A stretch of DNA of 64,000 nucleotides from Belliella alkalica (GTDB lineage: Bacteria > Bacteroidota > Bacteroidia > Cytophagales > Cyclobacteriaceae): NCBI RefSeq assembly GCF_022549785.1, contig NZ_JAKZGO010000003.1:258167-322166 (forward strand). The letters run 5' to 3'. Shown piece by piece: positions 18,948-28,641 of this stretch. The notes beneath the pieces were generated by a model. That model was not told the DNA's origin, ran no database searches, and saw only the letters and a program-made list of their open reading frames with translations. Position 1 is the first letter of the stretch; every line of letters begins with the position of its first letter. Both the position numbers and the translations under genes were made by a program.

Positions 18948-19058
18948 ATTTTTAGGATTCAATACTAGGGTATTGTTTTATCTTTACTTTTTTTCAAATT
19001 GAAGTAAGGTCTTGTGTCTTGTATCTCGCTTCTCAAATCTAATTTCTCGCTTCTCCAA

Positions 19059-20693
19059 TCAATCTTCCCCAAGGAATGGATATTTGTAATCTACAGGAGA
19101 TACGAAAGTTTCTTTGATTGTTCTTGGAGAAACCCATCTAAGTAAGTTGATCATAGATCCGGCTTTGTCATTTGTTCCAGAAGCTCTCGCTCCTCCAAAT
19201 GGCTGCTGACCTACTACCGCACCTGTTGGCTTGTCATTGATGTAGAAGTTACCCGCAGCATTTCTCAATTTTTGGGTAGCCAATTCGATCGCATATCTAT
19301 CAGTAGAAAATATAGCGCCAGTCAAAGCGTATGGTGAAGTTTGATCTACCAATTCCAGAGCAGTCTCAAAATGCTCAGCATTGTATACATAGATCGTCAA
19401 TACAGGGCCGAAGATTTCTTCTTGCATAGTCGTGTACATAGGGTCTTTGGTTACCAATACCGTAGGTTCGATAAAGTAGCCTTTTGACTTGTCAAAACTA
19501 CCTCCTGCGATCACTTCTACTCCTTCGGCTGACTTTGCTTCAGTGATATAGTTGCTGATTTTATCAAATGATTTCTCGTCGATTACCGCATTGATGAAGT
19601 TGGTAAAATCTTCTGTAGGCCCCATTTTCATGTCGGCAAGATCCTCAAGCAAATATTTTTTCACATCTTCCCAAATATTGCTTGGAATGTAAGCACGGGA
19701 AGCTGCAGAACATTTTTGTCCTTGGAATTCGAATGCTCCTCTTGAAAGTCCTACTGCCACAGCTTTAGGGTTGGCGGACTTGTGGGCGATTACAAAATCT
19801 TTTCCTCCAGTTTCTCCTACGATTCGTGGATAAGATTTGTACTTGTAGATATTGCTACCGATTGTTTTCCAGATATGTTGGAATACGCCTGTAGAACCGG
19901 TAAAATGGATTCCCGCAAAATCAGGGTGGTTGAAGATGATTTCTCCAGCAGTAGGGCCGTCGACATAGATCAAGTTGATCACCCCATCAGGAACACCGGC
20001 TTCTTTGAATACATCCATCAATACTTTGGCAGAATAGATCTGTGTGTATGCGGGCTTCCAAACAATCGTGTTGCCCATCATGGCAGCAGAAGTAGGTAGG
20101 TTACCTGCGATAGCAGTGAAGTTGAAAGGTGTCAATGCAAATACAAATCCTTCCAAAGGTCTTTGTTCCAATCTATTCCAAACCCCATCACCCGAAACAG
20201 GTGGTTGTTGAGCATAGATTTCAGTCATATACTGTACATTGAATTTTAAAAAGTCAATGAACTCGCATGCGGCATCGATTTCTGCCTGCATTGCATTTTT
20301 GGATTGCCCAAGCATGGTGGCAGCATTGATTTTAGCTCGGTATGGCCCTGCAAGTAGGTCAGCAGCTTTGAGGAAAATAGCTGCTCTTTGTTCCCATTGC
20401 ATGGATTCCCAAGCTTCTTTTGCGCCAAGGGCAGCATTGATTGCTTGTTCTACATGAGAAGCATCTCCTTCATGGAAATAACCAAGAATATGTTGATGGT
20501 CATGTGGAGGAGACATAGGCTTTTTGTTGCCCGTTCTCACTTCCTCAGAACCGATGTACATTGGTACATCTACTTCTTGGGATCTAAATTCTTTGAGTGT
20601 TTTTTGAAGCTCGATTCTTTCCGGAGATCCCGGAGCGTGAGCTTTTACCGGTTCGTTTTTGGGTGCCGGTACGTTGAAAAAACCTTTAAGCAT
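19059..20693 (-). CDS. pruA: L-glutamate gamma-semialdehyde dehydrogenase (delta-1-pyrroline-5-carboxylate dehydrogenase)
   Basis: A 544-residue aldehyde dehydrogenase of the stand-alone P5C dehydrogenase type, which oxidises glutamate semialdehyde to glutamate with NAD in proline breakdown. The diagnostic segments FALTPFNFTAIAGNLP, HFTGSTGVF, GETGGKDF and the catalytic Cys328 in GQKCSAAS are visible; PFGGARASGTNDKAG at the end is typical of this subfamily. A -7-like TATATTTG (complement of 20728-20735) lies upstream. No proline dehydrogenase gene is beside it. Confidence 0.95.
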   Translation of the reverse strand: MLKGFFNVPAPKNEPVKAHAPGSPERIELQKTLKEFRSQEVDVPMYIGSEEVRTGNKKPMSPPHDHQHILGYFHEGDASHVEQAINAALGAKEAWESMQWEQRAAIFLKAADLLAGPYRAKINAATMLGQSKNAMQAEIDAACEFIDFLKFNVQYMTEIYAQQPPVSGDGVWNRLEQRPLEGFVFALTPFNFTAIAGNLPTSAAMMGNTIVWKPAYTQIYSAKVLMDVFKEAGVPDGVINLIYVDGPTAGEIIFNHPDFAGIHFTGSTGVFQHIWKTIGSNIYKYKSYPRIVGETGGKDFVIAHKSANPKAVAVGLSRGAFEFQGQKCSAASRAYIPSNIWEDVKKYLLEDLADMKMGPTEDFTNFINAVIDEKSFDKISNYITEAKSAEGVEVIAGGSFDKSKGYFIEPTVLVTKDPMYTTMQEEIFGPVLTIYVYNAEHFETALELVDQTSPYALTGAIFSTDRYAIELATQKLRNAAGNFYINDKPTGAVVGQQPFGGARASGTNDKAGSMINLLRWVSPRTIKETFVSPVDYKYPFLGED

Positions 20694-20777
20694 ATTTATT
20701 TGGAGTTTATATGATTTCTGAATGTCACAAATATAAGCAATATGGCTTGGAATGCCTTTTTTAAGATACTTTTTATA

Positions 20778-21473
20778 TCACAGCAACCCCTCCAATTCCT
20801 TCAAGTGCTTGATCGTATGTGTCGGTTTCAACTCAATTCCTTTATTATGTGGGTCGAAATAGACTTGATCGATTTTAGCATTAATCGCTCCTAAAATATC
20901 AGAATTAGGATTGTCGCCAATCATTATCGCTCCTTCATTGTTTATTCCAAGATTGTCCAAGGCATATTGGAAAATCCTTGCATCAGGCTTTTTGTGTCCT
21001 GTCGTTTCCGAAGTAATGATCAAGTCAAAGTAAGGAGTAAGTCCTGACGCGTTTAGTTTTTTTGCCTGACTTTCATTGAACCCATTGGTGATGATATGCA
21101 TGGGGTATTTTGGCTTGAGATAATCCAAAATCTCAATTGTGTATGGAAGGAGATAGTTTTTGGAAGAGGTTCTATGCATGAAATCTGGCTCTAAAAGTTC
21201 GGGGACACTCATAGGATCTACTCCAGCATTTTCAAAAACTAATTTAAACCGGGTAGCACGAAGGCTGTCCCTGTCAATCTTACCTACATCATATAATGCC
21301 CATAGTTTGAAATTCACATTGTAAAATGCCTTTATAAATGCACTCGCATCAATGATTCCAAGTTCGGTAAGCTTGTGCACTTCGTGAAGTTCTGTTAGGG
21401 ACTCTTGCACATTGCGGTCATAGTCCCAGAGCGTGTGGTCTAGGTCGAAGAATAAATGTTGGTATTTTTTCAC
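20778..21473 (-). CDS. YjjG family noncanonical pyrimidine nucleotidase (HAD)
   Basis: A 231-residue HAD-superfamily phosphatase. Motif I FFDLDHTLWDYDRN holds the nucleophile Asp and its DxD partner; motif II is TNGF, and motif IV is MIGDNPNSD. The length and the WDYDRN extension fit YjjG, a house-cleaning nucleotidase acting on dUMP and modified pyrimidine nucleotides. An ArsR-type regulator gene lies 6 bases upstream on the same strand. Confidence 0.87.
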   Translation of the reverse strand: MKKYQHLFFDLDHTLWDYDRNVQESLTELHEVHKLTELGIIDASAFIKAFYNVNFKLWALYDVGKIDRDSLRATRFKLVFENAGVDPMSVPELLEPDFMHRTSSKNYLLPYTIEILDYLKPKYPMHIITNGFNESQAKKLNASGLTPYFDLIITSETTGHKKPDARIFQYALDNLGINNEGAIMIGDNPNSDILGAINAKIDQVYFDPHNKGIELKPTHTIKHLKELEGLL

Positions 21474-21479
21474 TAATAA

Positions 21480-21863
21480 TTATTTACGATAGGGATTGTT
21501 TTGGATTTTGTTGATCGCCAACTCCCGGTTAGAATGTAGAATTTCATAGACCTCTTGATCTTTGATCAAGTTGATGTCTTTTTGTATAAACTTAAAAATC
21601 TGATTAATGATTTCAATTGCTTCTTCCAAAATATAATAAAAAGTCCATTGGTCAACTCGCCGACTACCCACCAAGCCTGCATTTTTGAGATAAATCAAAT
21701 GTCTGCTTGTCTTGGTTTGTGTAAAATCAAGGATATGTTCTAAATCAGAAATTGATAATTCTTTATTTTGGATCAAAAGATGGATTATTCGTACTCTGGG
21801 CTCTTCTGAGAGGGCTTTGAAGATGCGCATTCCATAGCTCAAACTAATGTTTTTCAGTCTCAT
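21480..21863 (-). CDS. ArsR/SmtB-type winged-helix transcriptional regulator
   Basis: A 127-residue DNA-binding protein with an ArsR-like winged helix (FKALSEEPRVRIIHLL, then LSISDLEHILDFTQTKTSRH as the recognition helix region). No cysteine metal site of the ArsR type is visible, so the signal is unknown. It is 6 bases upstream of the yjjG-type gene and is probably cotranscribed with it. Confidence 0.8.
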   Translation of the reverse strand: MRLKNISLSYGMRIFKALSEEPRVRIIHLLIQNKELSISDLEHILDFTQTKTSRHLIYLKNAGLVGSRRVDQWTFYYILEEAIEIINQIFKFIQKDINLIKDQEVYEILHSNRELAINKIQNNPYRK

Positions 21864-21988
21864 TAATAACTTTTAACGAAGAAATCGGGTTTAATATTGA
21901 GTAAATGACCCGAAAATAACCTATAATTATATCGTGGTTTAAACATAGGCTTTTCTAAGCCGTATTAAAAAGATAAATTAAAAAAAAA

Positions 21989-22642
21989 TTGAAGCATAAA
22001 ATCCAATATATAACCGTTTTTGTATTTTTCTTTGTTTTGGCCCTTGGATTTCAAAATTTACAAGCGCAAGATCAGAAGGAAAGAAAAGTGATTCAGCTCT
22101 CGGGTATTATTTTAAATGCCGATAGTACAGATGCTGTCCCTGGTGTCAATATCTACGTGCCAAAAAAAGGCAGAGGAACAAGTTCAGGAAGATTTGGGTA
22201 CTTTTCAATGCCTGTACTGGAAGGGGATTCAGTTGTCTTTACTTTCGTAGGACTAAAAAGACAATCTTTTACAATACCGGTTGAAATGGTTGATGACAAA
22301 ATCAGTTTGATCGTAACGATGCAAGAGGATGAAATTGCCTTGGCAGAGATAGAAGTAATGCCATATCCTACAGAGGAGGAATTCAAAAATGCCGTATTGG
22401 CAATGAATTATGAAGCTCCGATGTCTGTAGACTCAAGGGGGAATATGAGTCCAGAGACACTTTTGCGCTGGGCGGAGAATATGCCAGCCTCAGGAAATGA
22501 AAACTTCCGAGGTTTCCAGCAAGGACAAATCATGCAAATCCAAGACCGCTATGGCCCAAGACCATTCAGGTTGCTTGATCCATTCGCATGGTCACAATTC
22601 ATTCAATCTATCAAGAGAGGCGATTTGAAGAAGAAAGACTAG
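21989..22642 (+). CDS. Secreted protein with carboxypeptidase-like regulatory (CarboxypepD_reg) domain
   Basis: A 217-residue exported protein (signal peptide ending near LQAQ; TTG start at 21989, no ATG available upstream of the signal). Residues about 36-115 form the CarboxypepD_reg-like beta-sandwich also found at the N-terminus of SusC receptors (GIILNADSTDAVPGVNIYVP, then SFVFTFVGLKRQSF-like strands). No TonB barrel follows. The C-terminal 90 residues are not recognised. It is likely an envelope protein. Confidence 0.75.
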   Translation: MKHKIQYITVFVFFFVLALGFQNLQAQDQKERKVIQLSGIILNADSTDAVPGVNIYVPKKGRGTSSGRFGYFSMPVLEGDSVVFTFVGLKRQSFTIPVEMVDDKISLIVTMQEDEIALAEIEVMPYPTEEEFKNAVLAMNYEAPMSVDSRGNMSPETLLRWAENMPASGNENFRGFQQGQIMQIQDRYGPRPFRLLDPFAWSQFIQSIKRGDLKKKD

Positions 22643-22650
22643 GTGAAGGA

Positions 22651-22845
22651 GGGAATTGTAGATTGTAAAATGTAGATTTTAGATTGAAAAGATGGTGCAA
22701 TCAGCTCCGAAGAGCCTGTCCCGAGAATCGGGAGGTTGAGCTTTTAAAATTGAAAGTGAAAATCGTCAGCTATTTACATTTCGTAACAAATAGGAAGGGT
22801 GAAAAGGGAATTATAGATTGTAGATTTTAGATTGAAAAGATGGTG
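22651..22845 (+). repeat. Short direct duplication around a REP-like palindrome
   Basis: A segment reading GGGAATTGTAGATTG through TTTAGATTGAAAAGATGGTG is present at about 22651-22697 and again at about 22806-22845. A REP-like palindrome (22701-22748) lies between them. This is the main content of the 380-base gap between 22643 and 23023. Confidence 0.6.
22701..22748 (+). repeat. REP-like palindrome with CCCGAGAATCGGGA core
   Basis: The sequence CCTGTCCCGAGAATCGGGAGG is palindromic and is matched at 28594-28641 (CCTGTCCCGAAAATTTCGGG), both followed by AGGTTGA. Confidence 0.65.
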
Positions 22846-22920
22846 TCGAAGGAAGGGTGAAATGCTTGGTAAAACCTATATTGGTCTTACTGAACAATAC
22901 CAAAGATAAAATAAATGACA

Positions 22921-22955
22921 AAAACCGCTGATTCATTTAGATTCAGCGGTTTTTG
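22921..22955. terminator. Bidirectional terminator
   Basis: The stem AAACCGCTGAATC with its complement and flanking A/T runs lies after the CarboxypepD_reg gene and would also end the M24 peptidase transcript on the minus strand. Confidence 0.8.
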
Positions 22956-23023
22956 TTTTATGACTAACTCAAGATGGTTTTAATAAGTAGGCATCTTGGT
23001 ACATCGTACTTAATACAATAAAA

Positions 23024-24433
23024 TCACTCCATAGACTTCATCAACTTCTGCAAAATCCCTTCTTCCTGCATGACTTTTTCGATATCTGAAATTGACCTTG
23101 GTACGAATTCACTTAAATTTTCATAACCATTTTCAGTGATAAGGATATTATCTTCTATACGAACACCAATGCCCCACCACTTTGGATCACAATCTGCTCC
23201 GTTTGGAATGTAGATTCCTGGCTCGATAGTAAAGACCATTCCAGGTTCAAAAGCACCATATCCACCTCTATCATGAACATCAAGTCCAAGGTGATGACCT
23301 ATTCCGTGTGGGAAATAAGGATGTCTTTCACCTGATTTGATGATACCCAAATCGGCTAAACCTTTGTCTATGATTTTTTTGGAAATTGCTCCGATCTCCT
23401 GAAAGCTAGAACCTGTTTTGCTCGCTTTGGTACTTTCTTCCAATGCATTCAATACAATTTCATATATAGCTTTTTCTTCCTCAGAGAATTTACCTTTCAC
23501 GGGCACTGTCCGTGTAATATCTCCAGAATAACCTCTGTATTCTGCACCAATATCCATCAACATCACACCTTCTTGCAAGTCTCTCACGCTGTTGTACACA
23601 TAATGTAGAATCGTACTGTTGTTACCTGCTCCGGCGATAGAACCATATCCCACATATTCAGCCCCCATAGCTTTGTGGACAAATTCATGAACACCCTGAA
23701 TAGCTCTTTCAGATACGCCTGGCTTGATGGATTTAAATGATTCTATATGTCCATGCCCCGATATTTCTACTGCTTTTTTGATAATTGCCACTTCTTCAGG
23801 TGTCTTGATCGCTCGCATCTGATTCATAATCTGATTGAGGATCTGATCAGAAGGTCTTGCGGGGCTTTTATTGACAGCTTTGAAAGCTTCAAGCATGCTT
23901 TTGAGTTCAGAATTGTGTCGGCCACCTTCCATTTCTGGTAGATTGAAAGACAAGGTTTGAGAAAATCCTGAAAAGTCAATACTTGGATTTTTCAGAAAAT
24001 CAGAATTCAAATAGACCGTATTGAAGCCCAGCTTTTCTTTGACACCCTCTATTCCTAATCTCTCACCTTCCCACTGTTCCGTTCTTGGATCTCTTTTTTG
24101 GACAAAAATAATTTCTTTGACTTCCTGTCCATCGATTTGTTGGGGAGTTTTGAATACGATCAAAGCCGAATTGGGTTCTCTAAAACCTGTGAGGTAGTAA
24201 AAGTCCGAATTTGGCCTATATTCAAAATCTGTATCGTTTGATCTGTTTTTGACAGGATTGTTGAAAAACACCGCAACCGCATTCTCAGGCAGCTTTTCTC
24301 TTAATAAATCCCTTCTTCCCTGATGAAAATCAGGACTCAATCCATCATCAAACCAAGACTGTGCAAAGCTTGGTGAAATGATAATAAAACAGAGAAATAG
24401 AATGAATGATAGTTTGAGAAGTTTTCTTTTCAT
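23024..24433 (-). CDS. Secreted Xaa-Pro aminopeptidase (aminopeptidase P, M24B)
   Basis: A 469-residue dinuclear metallopeptidase with a signal peptide when started at 24433 (MKRKLLKLSF, cleavage near SFAQ); an ATG at 24475 would add 14 residues before the signal. The metal-binding order is seen: VMLMDIGAEYRGYSGDITRT (two Asp), PHGIGHHLGLDVHD (His), FTIEPGIY (Glu) and GVRIEDN (Glu). The aminopeptidase P N-terminal domain (FYYLTGFREPNSALI) is present. It removes N-terminal residues before Pro outside the cytoplasm. Confidence 0.92.
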   Translation of the reverse strand: MKRKLLKLSFILFLCFIIISPSFAQSWFDDGLSPDFHQGRRDLLREKLPENAVAVFFNNPVKNRSNDTDFEYRPNSDFYYLTGFREPNSALIVFKTPQQIDGQEVKEIIFVQKRDPRTEQWEGERLGIEGVKEKLGFNTVYLNSDFLKNPSIDFSGFSQTLSFNLPEMEGGRHNSELKSMLEAFKAVNKSPARPSDQILNQIMNQMRAIKTPEEVAIIKKAVEISGHGHIESFKSIKPGVSERAIQGVHEFVHKAMGAEYVGYGSIAGAGNNSTILHYVYNSVRDLQEGVMLMDIGAEYRGYSGDITRTVPVKGKFSEEEKAIYEIVLNALEESTKASKTGSSFQEIGAISKKIIDKGLADLGIIKSGERHPYFPHGIGHHLGLDVHDRGGYGAFEPGMVFTIEPGIYIPNGADCDPKWWGIGVRIEDNILITENGYENLSEFVPRSISDIEKVMQEEGILQKLMKSME

Positions 24434-24499
24434 TTGTTTATAGTAGCTAAAATGAAAAGGAAATATACGCTTCATTTCTGAAAATCAGGAAACCATTGA

Positions 24500-26218
24500 T
24501 CAAAATTTAGGTTCTTGTTCCTTGAAAATGTTCACACTTTTCCATTTTTCATTTTTAGTTGTCAAAGAGGCAGGGATAAATACTCCTTCATGATAGTGAG
24601 GCCCAGGCTTATATTCTTTTTGCTCGTGGCTTAAGATTCCTTCCAAGATGATTTCTTCTAAGTTTTCTTTCGTATTGTTCACATTCTTATTTACACCCTT
24701 CATGAAATACATAATATCAAGTTTGTCCTCGTTTTGATACTCTGCTATAATATGGTTCAGGACTTTTTTGACTTGTATATGTTTGATTTCGTAGTAATCG
24801 TGCGTAGTGAGTTTCAAGAGATATTCAGGTTTTTTTAGGGTTCCTTTTGGCCGAGTTTCCACCACTTGGTGAAGTGCAAAATCCTCTTTTGCATAATCAT
24901 CCAGATTCACTTCAACCAATTCGTCGTCTATTTCTATAGATAAATTCTTTTCTTTTTTCCAATTTTCCCAAACCTCCTCTCTTATAGTTTTTTTGGCAGG
25001 TGGTGTTGAGAATTTGAAAGTGATTTTGATTTTTTCTGAGTTATCTTGAAGTTCTTTCAATTTAACAAAAGCTGCTTCTTCCAGAAAAGGGAATTCACTT
25101 GCCTTTTCCTTTTCTTCCTCACTCAACGTGTTGTAAGCCTCACTCAAATTTTCTAAGTCAAGATTTTTTAGCACTAAAGTGTATCGATCATCAGCTTCCA
25201 ATGCGTTTTCTATCAGTTTTTCATATTTTTCAAGCGATTGGGCAAAAGTTACAATCGGGTTGACTTGAAAACCCTGTACAGATGAGCTAAATGCCGCTAA
25301 GGCCAAAAAACTACATGCAATAGCATATCCTTTGAGCAAAATAGATTTAGAGTTATGGGTTTTTTCAGCCATCATCTGCAATCTTTTCTTAGTGATGGAG
25401 TAATTCACGGAACTGCTTAAGGCAAATGACTCGGACTTTTGGGTAATCTTAGAAATCAAGAGCAATTGATAATCAGTTCTGCTTTCGAAAGCTTCATTTA
25501 CAGCTTGGTCTGCAAGGTATTCGTGGTTGAGTTGAATGACGTTTTTATAAAACCATACGACTGGGTTAAACCATAAGAAGATTTTCAGGATCTCTACAAA
25601 TAAAATATCCAAGCTGTGCTTTTGTCTTATATGAGTCAATTCATGCTCAAGTATTTCTTTTTCAAGTTGATTGTTTTGATAGATTTCTTTGTTGATGAAA
25701 AAATAATTGAGAAAAATGAAAGGCAAAGTGTCTTCATCAAGCAATACAAATTTGAAATCACCTTGATTCTCTTGTTGGCAGGATCTTATCAATTTCGAAA
25801 ACCCCAAAATCTTGGTGATAAAAACAAAAGTAAAAAAAGCGATCCCAGTTAAGTATAAGACAAAAATTAGAGTAGATTTTTTGAAAGGAAGTGGATTTTT
25901 GCTCTCGGATTTTTCAACAAAATTAAAATCAGATTCTACAGGAAGTACAGTATTGCTTGGATCAGAAGCCTTTTCTGCCATAATCGGCAAACTTTCCTTT
26001 TCATCAAATTCTAATATCCTTTCAAATTGATGACTTACATTTTGGAATTGCGGAAATAAATTAGGTAGGACTATCAATGGAGCTACCAATGAAAGCATCA
26101 AACTCAGCAACAAATAAAACCTGTTGAACTTGAACGTGTTGATTTTCGACAAAAAGACTTTGTAGATTATTAACAAAACAGTCATTAATAAAGCTACCTT
26201 GATGAAGTAGAGTATCAT
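24500..26218 (-). CDS. M56 family (BlaR1/MecR1-like) membrane metalloprotease
   Basis: A 572-residue integral membrane protein with four likely helices in its first 310 residues and a zinc motif HELTHIRQKHSLD facing the membrane, followed by NHEYLADQAV, as in BlaR1-type sensor proteases. The C-terminal 250 residues are not a penicillin-binding domain and are not recognised. It starts 4 bases inside the upstream blaI-like gene (ATGA), forming a sensor-repressor pair. No beta-lactamase gene is beside it. Confidence 0.88.
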   Translation of the reverse strand: MILYFIKVALLMTVLLIIYKVFLSKINTFKFNRFYLLLSLMLSLVAPLIVLPNLFPQFQNVSHQFERILEFDEKESLPIMAEKASDPSNTVLPVESDFNFVEKSESKNPLPFKKSTLIFVLYLTGIAFFTFVFITKILGFSKLIRSCQQENQGDFKFVLLDEDTLPFIFLNYFFINKEIYQNNQLEKEILEHELTHIRQKHSLDILFVEILKIFLWFNPVVWFYKNVIQLNHEYLADQAVNEAFESRTDYQLLLISKITQKSESFALSSSVNYSITKKRLQMMAEKTHNSKSILLKGYAIACSFLALAAFSSSVQGFQVNPIVTFAQSLEKYEKLIENALEADDRYTLVLKNLDLENLSEAYNTLSEEEKEKASEFPFLEEAAFVKLKELQDNSEKIKITFKFSTPPAKKTIREEVWENWKKEKNLSIEIDDELVEVNLDDYAKEDFALHQVVETRPKGTLKKPEYLLKLTTHDYYEIKHIQVKKVLNHIIAEYQNEDKLDIMYFMKGVNKNVNNTKENLEEIILEGILSHEQKEYKPGPHYHEGVFIPASLTTKNEKWKSVNIFKEQEPKF

Positions 26219-26586
26219 GATTTCTTGGATTTTAATTGATCATCGATTATGGATTTCAGTGATTCCAGTTGTTTTTCGGACAGATCGGTTTCTTTGGTAA
26301 AAAAGGAAGCAAACTGTGCGGGAGAGTTATTGAAGAATGTCTTGATCAGAAGATTAACTTTTCCAGAGAAATAATCGCTTTTTGAAATCAGCGGATAGTA
26401 CTCTCGAGAATTTCCATAAACCTGAAAAGAGATTGCTTTTTTATCACTCAACCTTTTGAGTAGTGTTGCCACAGTGGTACTAGCAGGTTTTGGATCACTA
26501 TGGGCTTCAAGGATGTCTTTCATAAAAGCCTTTTTCTTTTCCCAGATGATATTCATTAAATGTTCTTCTGCGTTGGAGAGGTTCAT
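26215..26586 (-). CDS. BlaI/MecI/CopY family transcriptional repressor
   Basis: A 123-residue winged-helix regulator (LSNAEEHLMNIIWEKKKAFMKDI, then STTVATLLKRLSDKKAISF as recognition helix and wing). It is the normal partner of an M56 protease, which inactivates the repressor upon a signal; the M56 gene overlaps its stop by 4 bases. The regulated genes are not evident here; the pair may control itself. Confidence 0.9.
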   Translation of the reverse strand: MNLSNAEEHLMNIIWEKKKAFMKDILEAHSDPKPASTTVATLLKRLSDKKAISFQVYGNSREYYPLISKSDYFSGKVNLLIKTFFNNSPAQFASFFTKETDLSEKQLESLKSIIDDQLKSKKS

Positions 26587-26722
26587 GTTCTGTTTTTGTA
26601 GAGGTTGTTCTACAAATATAGAATAGATTTTTTCAAAACAAAACTTTAGGTTGAAAAAAAGTACTTGAACTTAGAAACTTACCATAGATAAAATAGGGAG
26701 GTGGATTTAACAAAATGGTTAC

Positions 26723-26751
26723 TTTGGCTTCAATGGGAATCCTTATATTTG
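26723..26751 (+). promoter_or_regulatory. Bacteroidota-type promoter for the PafA-like gene
   Basis: TTTG at 26723-26726 and TATATTTG at 26744-26751, spaced by 17 bases, match the -33/-7 consensus of Bacteroidota sigma-A. The ATG at 26776 is 24 bases downstream, which argues against the upstream GTG at 26701 as a start. Confidence 0.75.
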
Positions 26752-26775
26752 CACGGAATTAAAAATAAAAAAATA

Positions 26776-28401
26776 ATGAAGAAAATATTCATATTACCTC
26801 TTTTTGCATTGCTGATCAGTTTTTCATCTTTTGCACAGGAAAAATCCAAACCCAAACTAGTGGTTGGGATTGTGGTTGATCAGATGAGGCAGGAATATTT
26901 CTATAAATTTCAAGATAGGTATACTGAAGGGGGATTCAAGAGATTGATGAATGAGGGTTTTATGATGAAAAATGCCCATTACAATTATATTCCTACTTAC
27001 ACAGGACCTGGACATGCGTCTGTTTACACAGGAACCACACCAGCTACGCATGGCGTAATTGCAAATAATTGGTATGTAAGAAGTCTTGGGAGAAGTATTT
27101 ATTGTGCAGAGGACAGCACTGTCACTGCCATTGGCGGCTCAGAGGGCAACGGACAGATTTCTCCGAGAAATATGCTTTCCACGACAATTTCTGATGAATT
27201 GAGATTTTCGACAAATAAGCGCTCCAAAGTAGTTGGTATAGCAATAAAGGATAGAGGAGCTTCACTTCCTGCGGGACATTTGGGGGATGCTTATTGGTTT
27301 GATAGCAAAACTGGCAATTTTATGACTTCATCATATTACTATAATGAATTGCCTGCTTGGGTGAAGTCATTCAATGATAAAAAGTTGGCCGAAAAGTATC
27401 TTTCTGGGAAATGGGAGACTTTGTTTCCGATAGAGACATACAAGCAAAGTATCGCTGATGACAATGAATTTGAAGGGCCATTTATCGGTAAGGAAAATAC
27501 AGCCTTTCCTTATGATTTGAAATCATTGATGGAGGATAATGGAGAATATGGTTTGATTTCTACTACACCTTATGGCAATTCACTAACATTGGATTTGGCT
27601 TATGCTGCTTTGGAAGGGGAGAAGTTAGGAAAAAATGGAGAAACTGACTTACTGGCTATGAGTTTTTCTTCTCCGGATTATATTGGACATAGATTTGGGC
27701 CTACCTCGGTTGAGCTAGAGGATAATTATCTAAGGTTGGATAGAGAGTTGGAAAAGTTTTTCGAGTACTTGGACAAAGAATATGGAAAAGGTGAGTACTT
27801 GGTTTTTTTGACAGCAGATCATGCTGTAGCAGACATTGTTGACTACATGAAAAGTGAAAATGTACCAGCTGGAAATTTCAACAATAGGTTTGTATTGACA
27901 CAAATGAGAGGATTCACTTCAGAGAAATTCGGTGAAGGAAACTGGATCTCTAATTTCTCAAATGAGCAGGTTTTTATCAATCAAGACTTGGCTAAGGAAA
28001 AAGGAGTAGATGTTGAAGAAATCCAAAGAGCATTGGCTGATTTTCTTTTAGGGTTTGAAGGCATCAAGGAAGTTTATACAGCCACTGATATGAAGAAACT
28101 GGAATACACCCAAGGTAAGAAGTCACTTCTTCAGATGGGCTTCAACCACAAAGCATCAGGGGATTTGTTGCTGATTTTGGAGCCAGCTTGGTTGAGCAGT
28201 TCGTACAAAGGAACTACCCATGGGACTGGCTATACTTATGACACCCATGTTCCAATAGTCTTTATGGGGTGGAATATCAAGCCAGGAAGCAGTTCAAGAT
28301 ATGCCACAGTCACAGATATTGCTCCGACATTGTCCATCATGCTCGGCACCCGTCTTCCAAATGGCGCTACTGGGCAGCCTATTTTGGAGATTTTGGAATA
28401 A
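26776..28401 (+). CDS. PafA-like alkaline phosphatase (phosphodiesterase/alkaline phosphatase superfamily)
   Basis: A 541-residue exported phosphatase (signal peptide ending near SFAQ). The nucleophile Thr76 lies in PTYTGPGHASVYTG, as in the Ca/Zn-dependent PafA of flavobacteria; metal-binding Asp/His groups are seen at IVVDQMRQEY, SSPDYIGHRFGP, TADHAVAD and THGTGYTYDTHVPI. It releases phosphate from organic monoesters in the periplasm. Start chosen at 26776 from the signal peptide and the promoter. Confidence 0.9.
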   Translation: MKKIFILPLFALLISFSSFAQEKSKPKLVVGIVVDQMRQEYFYKFQDRYTEGGFKRLMNEGFMMKNAHYNYIPTYTGPGHASVYTGTTPATHGVIANNWYVRSLGRSIYCAEDSTVTAIGGSEGNGQISPRNMLSTTISDELRFSTNKRSKVVGIAIKDRGASLPAGHLGDAYWFDSKTGNFMTSSYYYNELPAWVKSFNDKKLAEKYLSGKWETLFPIETYKQSIADDNEFEGPFIGKENTAFPYDLKSLMEDNGEYGLISTTPYGNSLTLDLAYAALEGEKLGKNGETDLLAMSFSSPDYIGHRFGPTSVELEDNYLRLDRELEKFFEYLDKEYGKGEYLVFLTADHAVADIVDYMKSENVPAGNFNNRFVLTQMRGFTSEKFGEGNWISNFSNEQVFINQDLAKEKGVDVEEIQRALADFLLGFEGIKEVYTATDMKKLEYTQGKKSLLQMGFNHKASGDLLLILEPAWLSSSYKGTTHGTGYTYDTHVPIVFMGWNIKPGSSSRYATVTDIAPTLSIMLGTRLPNGATGQPILEILE

Positions 28402-28497
28402 GAAAGTTAGTTATTGGTTGGTTGAGTTAATTGGGGAATAAGGGAGAGAAGAAAAAGGAGATTTGAGACAAGAGATTATAGATGTGAGACACATATG

Positions 28498-28593
28498 TCA
28501 ACCCCGAATGGGGTTGAACTTTAAATACTTGTCCGCCGTGGCGGAACCCCGGGTCGTAACCCGGGGAATAAAGATGATCCAGGAGACAACAAT
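28498..28593 (-). repeat. Compound REP-like repeat, inverted copy
   Basis: This 95-bp unit carries the palindromes ACCCCGAATGGGGT, TCCGCCGTGGCGGA and CCCCGGGTCGTAACCCGGGG. Its complement matches 18853-18947 over the whole length. It lies in the 437-base gap after the PafA-like gene. Confidence 0.75.
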
Positions 28594-28641
28594 CCCGAAG
28601 TGCCTGTCCCGAAAATTTCGGGAGGTTGAACTCCTCTAATT
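28594..28641 (+). repeat. REP-like palindrome (CCCGAAAATTTCGGG core)
   Basis: It directly follows the compound repeat and matches the palindrome at 22701-22748. A further related piece with AGAGCGGGGTTGAATTT lies at 28667-28712. Confidence 0.65.
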
